Shown here piece by piece: positions 34,153 to 46,384 of a stretch of 64,000 bases of DNA. The notes beneath the pieces were generated by a model. The model worked only from the letters and a program-made list of their open reading frames with translations. It did not search any database and was not told where the DNA came from. Numbering within the stretch: the first letter of the stretch is position 1; each line of letters opens with the position of its first letter. The DNA comes from Misgurnus anguillicaudatus. Taxonomy: Eukaryota; Chordata; Actinopteri; Cypriniformes; Cobitidae. The position numbers and the translations under genes were made by a program. The stretch is from the NCBI RefSeq assembly GCF_027580225.2, contig NC_073346.2, forward strand, positions 12,488,001-12,552,000, given 5' to 3'.

Positions 34153-34690
34153 AGGGACACTCCACTTTTTTTTTAAAATATGCTCATTTTCCAGCTCCCC
34201 TAGAGTTAAGCATTTGATTTTTACCGTTTTGGAATCCATTCAGCTGATCTCCGGGTCTGGCGATACCTTTGTTTAGCATAGCTTAGCATAATCCATTGAA
34301 TCTGATTAGACCATTAGCATCACACTAAAAAATAACCAGAGAGTTTGGATATTTTTCCTATTTAAAACTTGACTCTTCTGTAGTTACATAGTGTACTAAG
34401 ACCGACGGAAAATTAAAAGTTGCGATTTTCTAGGCAAATATGGCTAGGAACTATACTCTCATTTTGGCGTTATAATCAAGGACTTTGCTGCCGTATCATG
34501 GCAGCAGCAGGTGCAATGATATTGCGCAGCGCCTGAAAATAGTCCCGTGGTATTAAACGTAACCAAGGGGACTAATTTGGGCAGTGGGTAATATCAGTAC
34601 GCTTGCTGCAGCCATGTTACAGCGCACAACTATAACATGGGCTTTAGACATTAGTGTTAGATTTACTTGTTCCAGGATTTTTTATTGAAC
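34153..34690. mobile_element. TTAA-flanked dispersed repeat (AGGGACACTCCACTTTTT)
   Basis: Follows TTAA and starts AGGGACACTCCAC. The body (CTCCCCTAGAGTTAAGCATT, GGCAAATATGGCTAGGAACTA) is a repeat I recognise as widespread in cyprinid genomes. The right part contains inverted pieces (GCAGCAGGTGCAATGATAT / ATATCAGTACGCTTGCTGC). The right terminus is unclear. Confidence 0.65.
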
Positions 34691-35427
34691 AACATTACAT
34701 GGACAATAATCCTGGACTATGAGATGCATGCTACAGAGGAAATTGATTACAGATTTTATGCCATTGAGTTTTAATGGCCACTGGACTCTATTGATGCGTT
34801 CTATTACACTTTGTGTCAGTATTCAATCATTCAAAGTCTCTCTCAGTGTTAATACCCCTCGGACTAATGCGAGGACAGGAGGACGCTATAGACCCGAGAC
34901 ATCACAGTTTGGCCAATGGAAAACCCTTCTGTTCATTAATTTAGCTCTCAAGTACATTGCGTTAGTGACTCATAAGGGATGATTATGTTTTGTTGAGTAC
35001 TGTGTGGGTCAGAGCGATCTGTCCCAGAGCTTAATGACCCCACGTCTCACTGCTTCAGGACTTACTGACAGTCTGAACACACTTACTTCATCATTTGCTG
35101 TGGTTATCTTTCTTCCTGGCTTGTGTTGCAACAATACACTAGCGGGGGGGATTCAAGTTTGAAATAAGGGCTTCTTTCCAGAAGAAGGTTGCCAGCGCCA
35201 GCATTTTATGATTTTAACAAAAGTTTAATGCCTTCGAGAATCCATGCCTGTTTTGAATCCATGCATACTTTAGTGTCTTATAAGTTGTGTAAGAGCACCA
35301 CCTGGTGGATAAGAGCGGGAATATGGATTGCCATAAAAACTCGTCATTGGCAGGGAAGCGTTTTCTCTAAAAAGACGATATAAGTTATCAATGTGGGGGA
35401 AAGAGTTAAATGCTTAAAAATTGCACT

Positions 35428-35955
35428 ATTAAAAGTGAAGGTGCTACACAATGCCATAGAAGAACTTTTTTGGGCAAAATGGTTCCATAAAGAACATCTG
35501 ATGAACCTTTATGTTGCACAATGAGTATATAAAGGTAAGAAAGAAATGGTTCTTTAGAGCAGTGGTTCTCAAACTTTTTTAGGGTGCGGCTCTCCTTGTG
35601 TACGGCGCATACCTTCGTGGCCCCCCCAAAGAAAATTTATGACAAAAAACTGTTCTAAAACTCAACTTTTAATTAAACAAAATATACTAAATGATAGAAG
35701 GTAGTGCTGTTGGTTAGTAGCCTAATTTCTATAGGTTTAATTGCACAGAATTCATGATAAATTAATTTATTTGATAAAATGTCATAAAACTGGGGCCCCC
35801 CTGGCACCATCTCGCGGCCCCCCTGGGGGCCCCGGCCCCCAGTTTGAGAACCACTGCTTTAGAGAACCTTTGACTGAAAGTTTTTTTGAGGAACCAAAAA
35901 TGGTTCTCCTGTGTCATCACTGTGAAGAACCTTCTGTAGCACCTCTATTTTTAAG
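35428..35955. mobile_element. AAGGTGC...GCACCT palindromic MITE, split by hAT MITE
   Basis: The left half (GAAGGTGCTACACAATGCCATAGAAGAAC) and right half (GAAGAACCTTCTGTAGCACCTC) are inverse. An intact relative is at 38611-38813. The element at 35560-35856 is inserted in it. Confidence 0.75.
35560..35856. mobile_element. hAT-like MITE, TIR CAGTGGTTCTCAAAC, perfect 8-bp TSD
   Basis: Starts CAGTGGTTCTCAAACTTTT and ends CAGTTTGAGAACCACTG, flanked by CTTTAGAG on both sides (35552-35559, 35857-35864). It is GC-rich at the right end (runs of C and G). A copy in the opposite orientation lies at about 48262-49735 and carries further insertions. Confidence 0.92.
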
Positions 35956-37555
35956 TGTGTGTCTTTGTATGATGTCTGTTTAAAAAGACTCACAGAATAT
36001 AACAGGTTTAGCATGTGCAGAGCTGTAATATATGCACACTACTTTGCCTAATTTGAGCGATTCTCATACTTCCATATGTGTTTTCACAGTTCAGTTACTT
36101 TACGATTGTGTGAATGTAAAAGTAGTAATAATAAAAAATTAATGGGTGTGTTCAAATTTAGTTCCAGGCATCTTGCTTCAATGCCTTAGATGTTTTTTCT
36201 TTTTCGTAAATCTTAAATTTAAGGATGTAGCCCAATTGTAATTTCCAACTCCACAATTTTTTTTTGCCAGTGTGTTAAGTGTCAAAGGATGAATCAATTC
36301 CAGATACACAAGAGTAACATTTAAGAGAAAACGTATACGAGTTTTATACTGCAGGTAACATGTGATAACAACACAGGGTTTGCTATTTTGCTTATTGCAG
36401 CAATTTATTGCCTTATTGGAGACTTTCCCCCTTAGGAAAATCATTTCTTGTTCAGTCAGCAAGTTTCTTATGGCACCAGAAACTTCTTAATTATACAAAT
36501 CAAACTATAAATTCAAGTAGAACTTATTGTGACATATGATTCAGACATTGCCGCAGTTAAAGAAGGAGCCCAATTACGGCCACCCATACAGCAAACCTGT
36601 GTACAAATGTAGGAACTTTACTTCCATTCATCATTCAAATTGTATAGGAGCCTTCTCCTCATTGCCCAGTGAATCTCTCATCCAATTAGCAGTTGTCCAT
36701 GTTTCCAAAAGCTTTTCTCCCCGGTTGCCCATTCAGCTGTTCTTATGACATCATGCTTTCTTATAGGGCTGCATGGTATTGAAGACAAATGCGATGTATG
36801 ATAACTTGCTAAAGGGCAAAGTATAGTCCTGTTTTTACGCATACATGGGGGGTCCATGTACAGTGTGCATTATGCAATTTTCGTCATCAGAAGAGTACTG
36901 TCTGGCATACTGTAGGCGCACCGCCGGATTATTCAAACCCTGTAGGACGTGCAAGAGAATGTAGTATGTAGCCATGCTGCTGAGGTGATCTGCTGACAGC
37001 GTACAGAATACGCTGGCAAGTAATTTGTGCATTCATATGAGCTGTTTAAGTATTGTTTACAATGTTTGCTGAATGGTTTAAATAAAAAAATGGGTAATGC
37101 AGAAAAACGTCAGGTCACGTAAGCAGCATGCACCCGTGCACTGTAGTCTGTGAACGCACACTGAAGGACCAAGGAGGAGAACAGATTGTTGATTCAAATC
37201 GTTCGTTTTGTTTTCTTTGCGCACAAAAGTGCTCTCATTGCTTCGTAATATTATTATTGAACGACTGAAATCGAATTGCAGTCTATGGGACAGTCACTCG
37301 CCTCTCGGTTTTCATCAAAAATGTTAAAAATGTGTTCTGAAGACAATCGGAGGACTTGTTGGTTTAGAACGGAACAGTGAGGTGAACTAACCCTTTAAAT
37401 TAGACTAGAAAATGTCCACATTTGATCCAACCAATGCGTTTCTCCATATTTTACCCAACCATGTGTTGTTAATACAACCCAGCATTGTTAAAAATGTGGG
37501 TTAATAGGTCTAAGGATCGAAGCTTACTCAACTTACCGAATTATTAGGCCACTAA
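35956..37555. other. Unclassified region
   Basis: 36530-36760 looks like unique sequence. 37160-37400 ends GGTGAACTAACCCTTTAA, the right end of a TTAA-type repeat. No coding exon. Confidence 0.35.
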
Positions 37556-38224
37556 TTCTGCGTTTACACCAACCGAGTTTGAGGCGTCAAAATCACGTCT
37601 ACCGGGCCTAGTTTGCCGCTTGAAAAGTTTAAATGCATTCTTGTGGGAGGGGCAAGTGCTATGCAGTTGTCTGTTTGCAAGATGTTGATTGTGCATTTAT
37701 CGAGAGAGTTACCGGTTTGTATTTGGTAACCTTACAATAGGGGGAAAATAAACGGTGCGGGTCGATAAACGTCACGTGACTCAAAAGTGAAATGTGTATT
37801 ACAACTTACCAGGTTGCCCAATGTCCTCACTGACACTCTTACAAGCGACGTCCTTTTTATTCCTGTATCTGTAGAAATAAGAACTTGTGTCGTATAGCTC
37901 CGGGTGACTGCTTAGTGCTTACGGACAATATCAAGCGTTTCCTTGAGGTTGAATGATTAACTCCGAAGCAGGCTCATGATTGGTTAACGCGGCGCGAAAT
38001 TCCGTCAAAGTTCAAATTTTTTACCTCGGGCGTCAGCCGCGAATTTGCGTGAAACGCAAAATGCACAAAAAGCACCATTCGCGCGAACTAGATGCGCTAA
38101 TGGGGCGGAATCGCGTCTTACGCGCCACAAGTCCTCCAGACGCGCGTCAACGCGTCTTCACATTGACTTAACATTGAAATCACTCGCGCTTCACGCCTCT
38201 ACCGCGGCTGGTGTAAACGCAGCA
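37556..38224. mobile_element. PIF/Harbinger-like MITE, TAA target duplication
   Basis: TAA (37553-37555), then TTCTGCGTTTACACCAACCG; right end CGGCTGGTGTAAACGCAGCA, then TAA (38225-38227). CpG-rich, with GCGTCAA and CGCGTC words. Open frames at 37980-38227 are by-products of the CpG-rich composition. Confidence 0.88.
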
Positions 38225-38610
38225 TAAGGCATATGTTCAAGAGTCCTAAACTGGCAAGTCCTCTGTTCATTGAGTAAAATAAATAAATATTATTTTTGTT
38301 ACAGTGAAGTTTCTCCCCATCCCACCTGTTTTCTCAAAGTGAAATCAAACCACACATCACTCCCCAAATGATGCAACAAAGCATGTTTGTTTTGGAAGAT
38401 AAGCTGGCAAATGGCCCAATCTTCTCTATTTCACCCTCTTCACTCACTCAGTATTTGTGTGTCTTTCATTGCCTACTGTACATGTATGTACAAGTGTCTT
38501 GACACAGCGCTGTCTCTTGCGAAATTAAACCTTTGCACAACAATGTAGACTCAGTAGTCATCTGATATCCAGGCTTGTCATCCTCACTTTTTTGTAGCCT
38601 GAAGATCATA

Positions 38611-38813
38611 CACTCTTTAAAATAAAGGTGCTTCACGACGATGCTATAGAAGAACCTTTAATTTTTGAAAAACCTTTCTGTTTCAAGAATGGTCCTTTGT
38701 TGTGAAAACGCTTCTTCAGATTATAAAAAGGTGTGAAAGAAATGATTCTTTGTATGGCATTTCTTCTATAGCATTGATGTTAAGAACTTTTAAAGCACCT
38801 TTATTTTTAAGAG
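38611..38813. mobile_element. Palindromic MITE, CACTCTTTAAAATAAAGGTGC ends
   Basis: CACTCTTTAAAATAAAGGTG on the left opposes CACCTTTATTTTTAAGAGTG on the right; CTATAGAAGAACC opposes TTCTTCTATAGC further in. Same family as 35428-35955. Confidence 0.85.
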
Positions 38814-39043
38814 TGGTACTGTACTTATCTTTAAAACAACCAACTTTCCATAGGTGCAAGTGTATGTAATATGATAGACAACTATTAGATGAGGGTAATA
38901 AATGACTGACCTAGATTTGGAGTCTAAAGTTAATGGTTTATCTTTAGTTCATGTATCTAAAACATAACTTTCTTGAGTTGTGATGAAACAGTAGCCTGGG
39001 TTTCCCCATGCTGCCTTGCGTGCAAATTTATTCACACTGCAAG

Positions 39044-39759
39044 TAGGGTTGCCGCGGTGACGTAATTTTCCCACCGGTTAATCGGCGCGTCACAAACTCG
39101 GTGATCCCGGTATCACCGAGTGGGAGGGGCTTATAAATGCGCATGCAGACGTGCACATTTTACTTTCACTTTTGAATTACGCAACTGTTTAAATGCAGCG
39201 CTTGCGTAAGCTGCGTTAAATCGCCTATGAATTTGCGTGCAATGCGAGTGCAACAGCTGGTTTACTTAAGTGCTTGAGTCAATGTGCGCAGGTAATTCTC
39301 AAAGAACCAGCCAGTCCCAAGCAGAGCAACCGGCTACTTCTCCATAAAAGCGCTGCTTGAATGATGGGTTTAATATTTTTCTTGATGAAAAACACAACAA
39401 CAAAACGATCTCGCTTATATTAAACATCATATATGTATATTATAACAAAAACGAGCAAAGCACGCGGCTTCTGTCATCATCTGGTCAGTCAGCTCGCCTT
39501 GCAAACTCTGACAGAAATAAATGAAATCTGACACCTGCGGCTGCTCTGTGACGTGACGCGCGTTCAGCCCCGCTGAATTCAGACAACAGACACATTCAGT
39601 TGTAAGTGTTTGCTCTCTCTCTAACGAAACTAAATTATTTAATTACTCGAAAATATCAAAACGATGGTGAAAGACGGTGTCGCGGTGGGCAAGTGATATA
39701 ACCGGTGAGAGGCTGAAGCACCGGTTATCACCGTTTCACCGACTATCGCGGCAAGCCTA
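39044..39759. mobile_element. hAT-like element nested in copy A, perfect 8-bp TSD
   Basis: TAGGGTTGCCGCGGTGACG at the left, CTATCGCGGCAAGCCTA at the right, flanked by ACTGCAAG on both sides (39036-39043, 39760-39767). The subterminal blocks also oppose (CACCGGTTAATCGG, CACCGGTTATCACCG). No transposase. Confidence 0.9.
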
Positions 39760-40199
39760 ACTGCAAGTCTAGCATGGAAACTATGGACCAATTTTGGGAA
39801 CCAATCAGAGAAAGGGGGGGGGGGCAGTCACGTTTATTTTAAAAAAAGAGCAACATTTGGCGTTAAACAATTTTATATCCAAGAAGGATGTTTGGATGTG
39901 GCAAGACATGATAACCACAGAGTTTTACAGGACCAACGTGCTAGGCATCGTCGTCATCGAAGTAAAATTAACTTATAAAAAGTAAGTGGTATTTATTAAT
40001 GTCATATTTTGTCATTATGCCTGTACTGTGGTTGTCACTGTGCCACTAAGTTGTGTTGCATTTCAATATCAATATACCGGTTTAGTCGCATAGCTTTCAG
40101 CTGTGTGCACACAAACCTATAAAAGTTGTTTACATTTGAACTTATTTTGCTCTACATACGTCATCTGGTAGAATTGAAACGATTGGCTATGAGCTACAT

Positions 40200-40393
40200 C
40201 AGGGATGGGCAACTTCCGTCCTGGAGGGCTGGTGTCCTGCAGAGTTTAGCTCCAACTTGCCTCAGCACACCTGCCTAAAAGTGTCTAGCATGCCTAGTAA
40301 GACCTTAATTGGCTGCTTCAGGTGTGTTTAATTATGGTTGGAGCTAAACTCTGCAGGACACCGGCCCTCCAGGACCGAAGTTGCCCATCCCTG
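40200..40393. mobile_element. hAT-like palindromic MITE nested in copy A
   Basis: CAGGGATGGGCAACTTCCG and CGAAGTTGCCCATCCCTG are inverse; the two halves pair along most of the length (CAGAGTTTAGCTCCAAC / GTTGGAGCTAAACTCTG). Flanks AGCTACAT (40192-40199) and ATCTACAT (40394-40401) are an 8-bp duplication with one mismatch. Confidence 0.9.
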
Positions 40394-40554
40394 ATCTACA
40401 TACAGACACATTTGATAGACATTCGTAGCGCCCAATAAACGGCTCTGGGCATTCGTAAACCACACCTTAAATACGAGAAAATGAGCATAGGGTTCCCAGA
40501 CCACGTCTCATTCTCTATGAGACTGGTCTGGTGTTAGCTAGGCTAATGAAACAG

Positions 40555-41710
40555 ACAGTTTAGAGTATTAAAGCAATTGGCACATTACAATCTTTACTTT
40601 AAATAATACATGCATCATGAAAATTTCTCAGCCTTTGTTCAAATTTAGTTGTAAATATCAGTGTAGGATATTTTAAAAGCGTCATACACAAAATCTCTTT
40701 ATGCTCACAAATGCCTAAAGCTATTCAAAAGTTGATTTCATTTGTCAATGCATTCTGAAGTGTGTTGAAACACAATGCAGATAATTTATGTGCATTGTCA
40801 GCAATGCATAAACTGTATTCATAGAGCAATGGTTAGAATCTCGCTGAGCAAGTTAAAGTTAGTTAAACTGTCAAAATGTTTATAGTAGCATGTGGTTTAA
40901 TTATATAGCTGTTTAATTTACATTTATGCATTTGGCAGATGCTTTCATCCAAAGTGACTTATAGAGTAAGTGCATTACAATGTATACAGTATATATCAGT
41001 ATATGTATTCCCTGGGTTTTTTTGTGCGTCTCTACCAATGAGCTATACAGGACTTGTTTCAGCAATCTTTTTACTGAGCTTTGAAAAGTGTATACTTTGA
41101 GTAAATATTAAGAGTATATTACCAAATACTACTATATTGTAAAATTGTGTTTGCTAATTCCCCTATTGTCCACTGTTTGCATTTAGATGTTAGCATTAGG
41201 ATCTATTGAAAGTTAATTCTCCACTGTTGAACTGAAAAGTAAACTCTCCTCATCCATTGTGCAAAAGTTGTGGACTATAACTCAAAAAAAGCATGCACGC
41301 GTGTTTAAGTGCTTAGTGAATAGTGATGATGGATTGTTCCTGGCACAACTTCAACAACTACATATTGCCCAACACCCTGTACTTCTCACTATTCTGGTCA
41401 CTATCTAAAGATGAATCAGCCCTGGTACATCTACACAGCATTTTCTTCTGGGAATTTTTTCTCTCTGTTTTTATGTCCTCGAAATCCCAAGAAGCGTCCC
41501 AAATATTGCAGAACATCTTTCACTGTGATGCTCTCAGTTTGACCTGCAGGGTTAGGTTTGGTTGGGTTTACTCATATTTTGTTCAGTATTAAATTATGTT
41601 GGTTATTATTATCACTAACTCTCATGTACGGTCACAATTTTAAGTTAATTTATTTATTTACAGAAACGTGCATTTATATTTATGTATTTAAAAAAATTAC
41701 CTTTATCGAA
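40555..41710. other. Unique AT-rich sequence
   Basis: No paired repeat ends or splice-flanked coding segment recognised. A CATTTGGCAGATGCTTTCATCC motif at about 40930 recurs in fish repeats. Confidence 0.35.
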
Positions 41711-41719
41711 TCCGTACAC

Positions 41720-42165
41720 TAGCCTGGTGGTTTTCCCCATGCTGCCTTGCGCGCAAATTTATTCACGCTGCAAGTCTAGTATGGAAACTATGGACCTATT
41801 TTGCCCCTGAAATAGGGAACCAATCACAGAACGGGGAGGGGGCAGCAAAACGATAACAAAGTCTATGCGACACACCGATTGGCTATGAGCTACCTACAGA
41901 CGCATTTGATAGACATTCTTAGCACCCAATAAACGGCATAGGGAACCAATCACAAAACGGGGAGGGGGCAGCAAGACGATGACAATGTTTATGCGAAACT
42001 CCGATTGGCTATAAGCTACGTAAAGATGCTTTTGATAGACATTCTTAGCGCCCAATAAACGGCTCTGGGCATTCGTAAACCACGCCTCAAATACGAGAAA
42101 ATGAACATGTGGTTCCCAGACCACGTCTCATTCTCTATGAGACTGGTCTGGTGTTAGCCAGGCTA
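41720..42165. mobile_element. TAGCCTGG-ended element copy B, 9-bp TSD, internal duplication
   Basis: Starts TAGCCTGGTGG, ends GTTAGCCAGGCTA, flanked by TCCGTACAC (41711-41719) and TTCGTACAC (42166-42174), a 9-bp duplication with one mismatch. A roughly 125-bp internal segment is tandemly repeated (about 41816-41938 and 41941-42063), each with GGGAACCAATCACA and CGATTGGCTAT blocks. Confidence 0.87.
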
Positions 42166-43689
42166 TTCGTACACATGACTTTCCAGGGAATCAAACCTTT
42201 TTAAGCTACAGAAAGGCTCATTTCAATCCCATGTGGGAGGAGTCAAACAAAAGGGGGTGGGGAATAGCTCATAAATAATCATGATGTGCTGTATTTGGGA
42301 AGGCCCCTTTGCCTCTGGATAGCACAGCTGGACATAACAGTTCACATTCCAACGTCCCTCCCTAGCAGACTCTCTCTCTTTCTCTCTCTCTCTTTCTTTT
42401 TCTCTCTCTCTCTCTTGCCATCCTATCTTCAGCATGTCTCTCTCTCTGCTGCACTTTGCCCCACAAATCAATGCATCCCATTTTGCTTCTCCTCCCAGTA
42501 CCCTATGCGGAAAGAATGTGCTCCCAGCATTCCTGAGAAGATGCTGCATTTTGGCTAATGGTCTCTGGAGTATTCCTAGGATGTTGCATGGGAATGTTGT
42601 AGTGGGCCTAGACTGAAATTCTTTCTCGGTGATGTAAATGTGTTTAAAATGGTCACACCACGTGAAGCCATGTATATAAATGTTTATATTAACCAAAAAT
42701 AACTATAAAGTTACTGCATTACTTCATATACTTCTGTGTTTACTTATTTTTATATGCGGTGAATCTTGTAAATGTCTTCTTGTCTGGTTTTGTAAAGGAT
42801 TAGTCATTTAGAATAACCTCTTTTGTGGTTATTTATGGGTATTATGGTTTTATTTTAAGATTAAACAGCTAAGTAAAGACTTCAGGAGTGTGTGGTTGGC
42901 TGTTTTGATACAGGACGGGCAGGTCTAAAACAGGACCCAAATGTTTTCATATGTGCTTCAATTAGAAAGAAAGAGAATTTTTAGCCTGCAGAACGCAGGC
43001 ACAGTCTGGGAGTGGAGCAATTTTACCAAATACCACATGGAAGTCAACAGAAATCCCAGTGGAAGTTATGTTACTGCCTCAGTATTTCAAATAGATGTCA
43101 TTCATTCCATGCATTTTGACATACATTTTGTTATTTGCGCTAATATTCACCCATTTTTTAAACGGTTCTTGTGGTGTTTAAGTGTCACATTCCTTTTCAG
43201 CGAGAGCTTTCTAGTCGGTGTAATGAATCTCAGTGCATACTTAGGGCATAACTGTAATGCTTTCTGCATTAAGGGATTTACTGTTCCTGCTCCGTGTCAC
43301 GGATGAGTACAACCAAATGTACAGATGCGTTTGGGAAGAATTGAGTTTGGGGTTGTGTAATACGGCAGGATGCCATCCACCCTCCCCACTTGCAGAAACC
43401 CTTATATTACGCAGTGGTTTTATGGACTCTGACAACCACACAGAGAGGTTTAAACTGGAACTGAAGAAGACAGTACTGGTGGAAATGTGTCACCAATCTA
43501 AAGTACCAGTGTGCCAGTGTGATTGCAATCGCTTATGAAAATGGGATTTATGCTCTGATCATTCTTTCGATGGTTATTCATAGATAATTTTTCATTGGAC
43601 ATTTAGATCACCTGTTTATGTAAGCATTCAGTATAATAAAGGTGTATGGATGCCCCTGGACTTTTTAATAATTTTGTAATAGTCAATCC
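42166..43689. other. Mostly unique sequence with a TC microsatellite
   Basis: Holds the (TC)n tract at 42370-42416. The open frames between 42223 and 43538 lack splice context and known motifs; the antisense one at 42223-42696 reads through the microsatellite. May contain conserved non-coding sequence. Confidence 0.4.
42370..42416. repeat. (TC)n microsatellite, imperfect
   Basis: TC run interrupted by TTTC and TTTTTC. Confidence 0.9.
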
Positions 43690-43853
43690 AAGCCACTTAG
43701 TGCCAGATTTACTAAACGGCAAATTAGCGCAATTAAAAAAAAAACGCTGATGGGAATGGTAATATCTGCTGGTTATTTACTAAGAAAGGCGCAAATTAAA
43801 TAACACAGGCACAACAGCTGATTTCCATAATGACCAATGCAATGACATACTAA

Positions 43854-44606
43854 GGCTCTGTTTACACGTACATGGTTATTTTTAAAAACTGAGAGATTTA
43901 CCTTCGTTTGTGCCCCTCGTTTACACGCAAACGGAGAACTTGCCTCTGAAACGATTATTTCTAAAAACTCCGGCCAGAGTGGAGATCTTGAAAACCTTCG
44001 GTTGCACGATTGCATGTAAACTGAGACAAACGGATGTTTAAGCAGGCAACGTCACAGAGTATGCGCCAGAGCTCGCACCTACGTCAATAGTCCGACCTAT
44101 GTTTACATGTGACTGCTACTCTGAACGCTTCCAAGATCACATTTATGTTCTTGCAAACTCGTTTCGTGTGTTTGTATTTGCAAATAGAGCTGCTCCATTA
44201 TGTTGAGCAGCAGACACGAGTGCTCGGAGGTCAGCAATTTTACGCGTGTTTGACTTCATGCGGCGCTGCAAAAACCGACAGACGAATGATGTCAAAGTAC
44301 CGCGAGAGCAATTCAAAATTAGACCTCTACGTGTGATTCCACAACTCGCTCTCGCGGTAATTTGACGTCATCGATCACCTACTGCAACAACTCCTCCCTC
44401 CAACATGAAGAACCATTTCGCGTCACCACCAGCACTGCCGGTGATTGGCTTACGTGGGCTTGAGCTTCTCTTGACGGCATATATGCACGGGTACGTGTAC
44501 ATAAACACTTTTCTGAAAACTGACATGTGTGCACGATATTATTTTTGAAACCGGAGAGGTTGAAATGTCCGTTTATGTAAATAGCCGCCCACGTGTAAAC
44601 ATAGCC
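43854..44606. mobile_element. PIF/Harbinger-like element, TAA target duplication
   Basis: TAA (43851-43853) then GGCTCTGTTTACACGTACA; right end CACGTGTAAACATAGCC then TAA (44607-44609). Several further opposing blocks lie inside. It is itself inserted in a repeat with GCGCAAATTA words on both sides (about 43720-43850 and 44615-44640). Confidence 0.88.
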
Positions 44607-44774
44607 TAAGAGCAGCGCAAATTAGTTCAGGGGCGTAAATAAGCAGAGCTGATGGTTTTCAGGTGCAGGTGATTTATACTAACGCCTGATGCGCTTGAGT
44701 TTAGCACCACGGACATCCCATCTGAAAATTCGGTGTGTAAAATCACAGATTGTGCGATTGTCCTATCATCAGCC

Positions 44775-45083
44775 TAGGGTGGCCATTCGTGCCAGTTCCG
44801 CCGGACACGTCCCGAACATGTTTCCGAGTTCGTTCTCCGGAAATCGCATTGTTCGACCGCATACGTCATCGAGGTTCTCACATTTCAGTTAAAATACATT
44901 AGAAAATTAAGATTTATTTCTTTTAAGACATACAATCATTGTAGTTTCATTCTTACCTTGAAATGTAACGGTTGCTTTTCTTAAATTAAACCCGAAATAT
45001 TAAACCTTGATGACGTTTGCGGTCGACCGACGCGACTTCCGGAGAACGAACCCGAAAACATGTTCGGGACGTGTGCCACCCTA
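44775..45083. mobile_element. hAT-like palindromic MITE, TIR TAGGGTGGC
   Basis: TAGGGTGGCCATTCGTGCC at the left; GTGTGCCACCCTA at the right. CGGACACGTCCCGAACATG opposes CATGTTCGGGACGTG, and GTTCTCCGGAA opposes TTCCGGAGAAC. Flanks CATCAGCC (44767-44774) and CATCAGCA (45084-45091) are an 8-bp duplication with one mismatch. Confidence 0.87.
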
Positions 45084-45349
45084 CATCAGCATGTGAGATC
45101 GACGATACAGGATAGTATCGGGGGTGGGGCAATGGTTTACTCATTTATTTTTTTGTTAATTTTTTTACTCATTTATGACAAGTCACTTGAATGGTGGACA
45201 AAAAAGAAGCTGACTTACTCTAAGGGCAACACTGTCATAAACGCAACTTTCTTAAAACTGATGGCATTAATCCGAGTGCGTCTTTAAGCCCATGTGCTCT
45301 GATATTTCCGGCGTGCCGGGGAGCGTGAACAACACACTCGCTGGTTTTA

Positions 45350-45946
45350 GGGCGCACTCACATTATCCAAACCAAACCAAACCATGCCCCAGGGCGATTG
45401 TCACCCCTCCCTACTCCCCCAGGTGCACGCACTCACACTGTAATTTTTATCGATCCGAGTCCGGGCGCACTTTCGTCATTAAGATGGCATTGTTTTGGAA
45501 AAAGCAGGAAGTAAAGCGCTCTCTTAACACTGGAACCCACTGTAATGATAAGTCTGTGTTTTTTATTCAGAGTCGTTTGGTGCGCGATTACAGTCAGCCC
45601 TCTCACATGTCATCATATTGCTTAGTTGATCTGTCACGCGTGCAGCTCGGACATTCACGTAACCCCGCTGCTCGCATCAAAAGGTTTATACGGAGGCAGA
45701 TGAAGGTGAGTGGTCGCGTAACTGATGTCTTCACCTTTTGAATCGCGCTCAGGCGCGATTGCGCTCACACCACAGCCTTCCGCGCCTGAGACCAAGTGAA
45801 CCGTGCTCCGGCCAACCTCTGCAACCCGGCCGCGGCGCGATTAACCAATCCGCTCCCGGGCGCGGAACAGAGCGATCACACTAGTCAAACAAACCAGGCT
45901 TTGGGGGTCAAACGCGCGGTTTTGTTTGGATAGTGTGAGTGCGCCC
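45350..45946. mobile_element. PIF/Harbinger-like MITE, TTA target duplication
   Basis: TTA (45347-45349) then GGGCGCACTCACATTATCC; GGATAGTGTGAGTGCGCCC then TTA (45947-45949). The CpG-rich interior accounts for the 149-codon open frame over it, which has no recognisable motif. Confidence 0.9.
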
Positions 45947-46214
45947 TTAAACCTCTACGTGCCTACAACCTCTCTAGTGTAAGGAAATGTCAGAGCTGCG
46001 TATACTACAAGCTCATATGCGAGGTAGAGTCCAAGTCATGCGCTTTACAAGTTCAGGTGCTAAAAGGAGTCAATGCCGCGCATGTTCAGGTCCCAGCAAG
46101 AGTCCAAGACGCGTGCATGAAGTCCAGGTACGTGCGAGAAGGAATCCGGGCACGTTTCAAGCTCTCTCGTGCAAAGTGAAGCGCACAAACCCTGTCATGC
46201 TATGAAAAGTACGC

Positions 46215-46345
46215 AATGCATGTGTTAATGTGAAACTATGATGATAATAATAATGACTATCGCCAACTATCGTCATGAAAGCCCGCTAACAGCTATATGT
46301 TCGACGATCGTCAATACACGATACTATCGTCTATCGGCACAACCC
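46215..46345. mobile_element. 3' end of hAT-like element (TAGGGTTGTGCCGATAG family)
   Basis: Reads into CGATACTATCGTCTATCGGCACAACCCTA at the right end. A GACGATACAGGATAGTATCG segment at 45101-45120 probably belongs to the same element, which would be interrupted by 45350-45946. The left terminus was not found. Confidence 0.55.
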
Positions 46346-46384
46346 TATAAAAAAGCCATAGTACACTAAACAGAAATATATATA

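Larger units (their letters stand above)
38992..40545. mobile_element. TAGCCTGG-ended element copy A, 9-bp TSD, two nested insertions
   Basis: Ends TAGCCTGGG and TAGCTAGGCTA, flanked by ATGAAACAG on both sides (38983-38991, 40546-40554), a perfect 9-bp duplication. The same family occurs at 41720-42165, with which it shares CCCCATGCTGCCTTGCG, the GATTGGCTATGAGCTAC block and the CGTCTCATTCTCTATGAGAC right end. It is interrupted by 39044-39759 and 40200-40393. Confidence 0.88.

Noticed and set aside
42223..42696. 157-codon antisense frame
   Set aside because: It runs through the TC microsatellite (giving an Arg/Glu repeat) and lacks any other support.
45292..45741. 149-codon open frame on +
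   Set aside because: It overlaps a CpG-rich Harbinger-type MITE with clear ends and TTA duplication.
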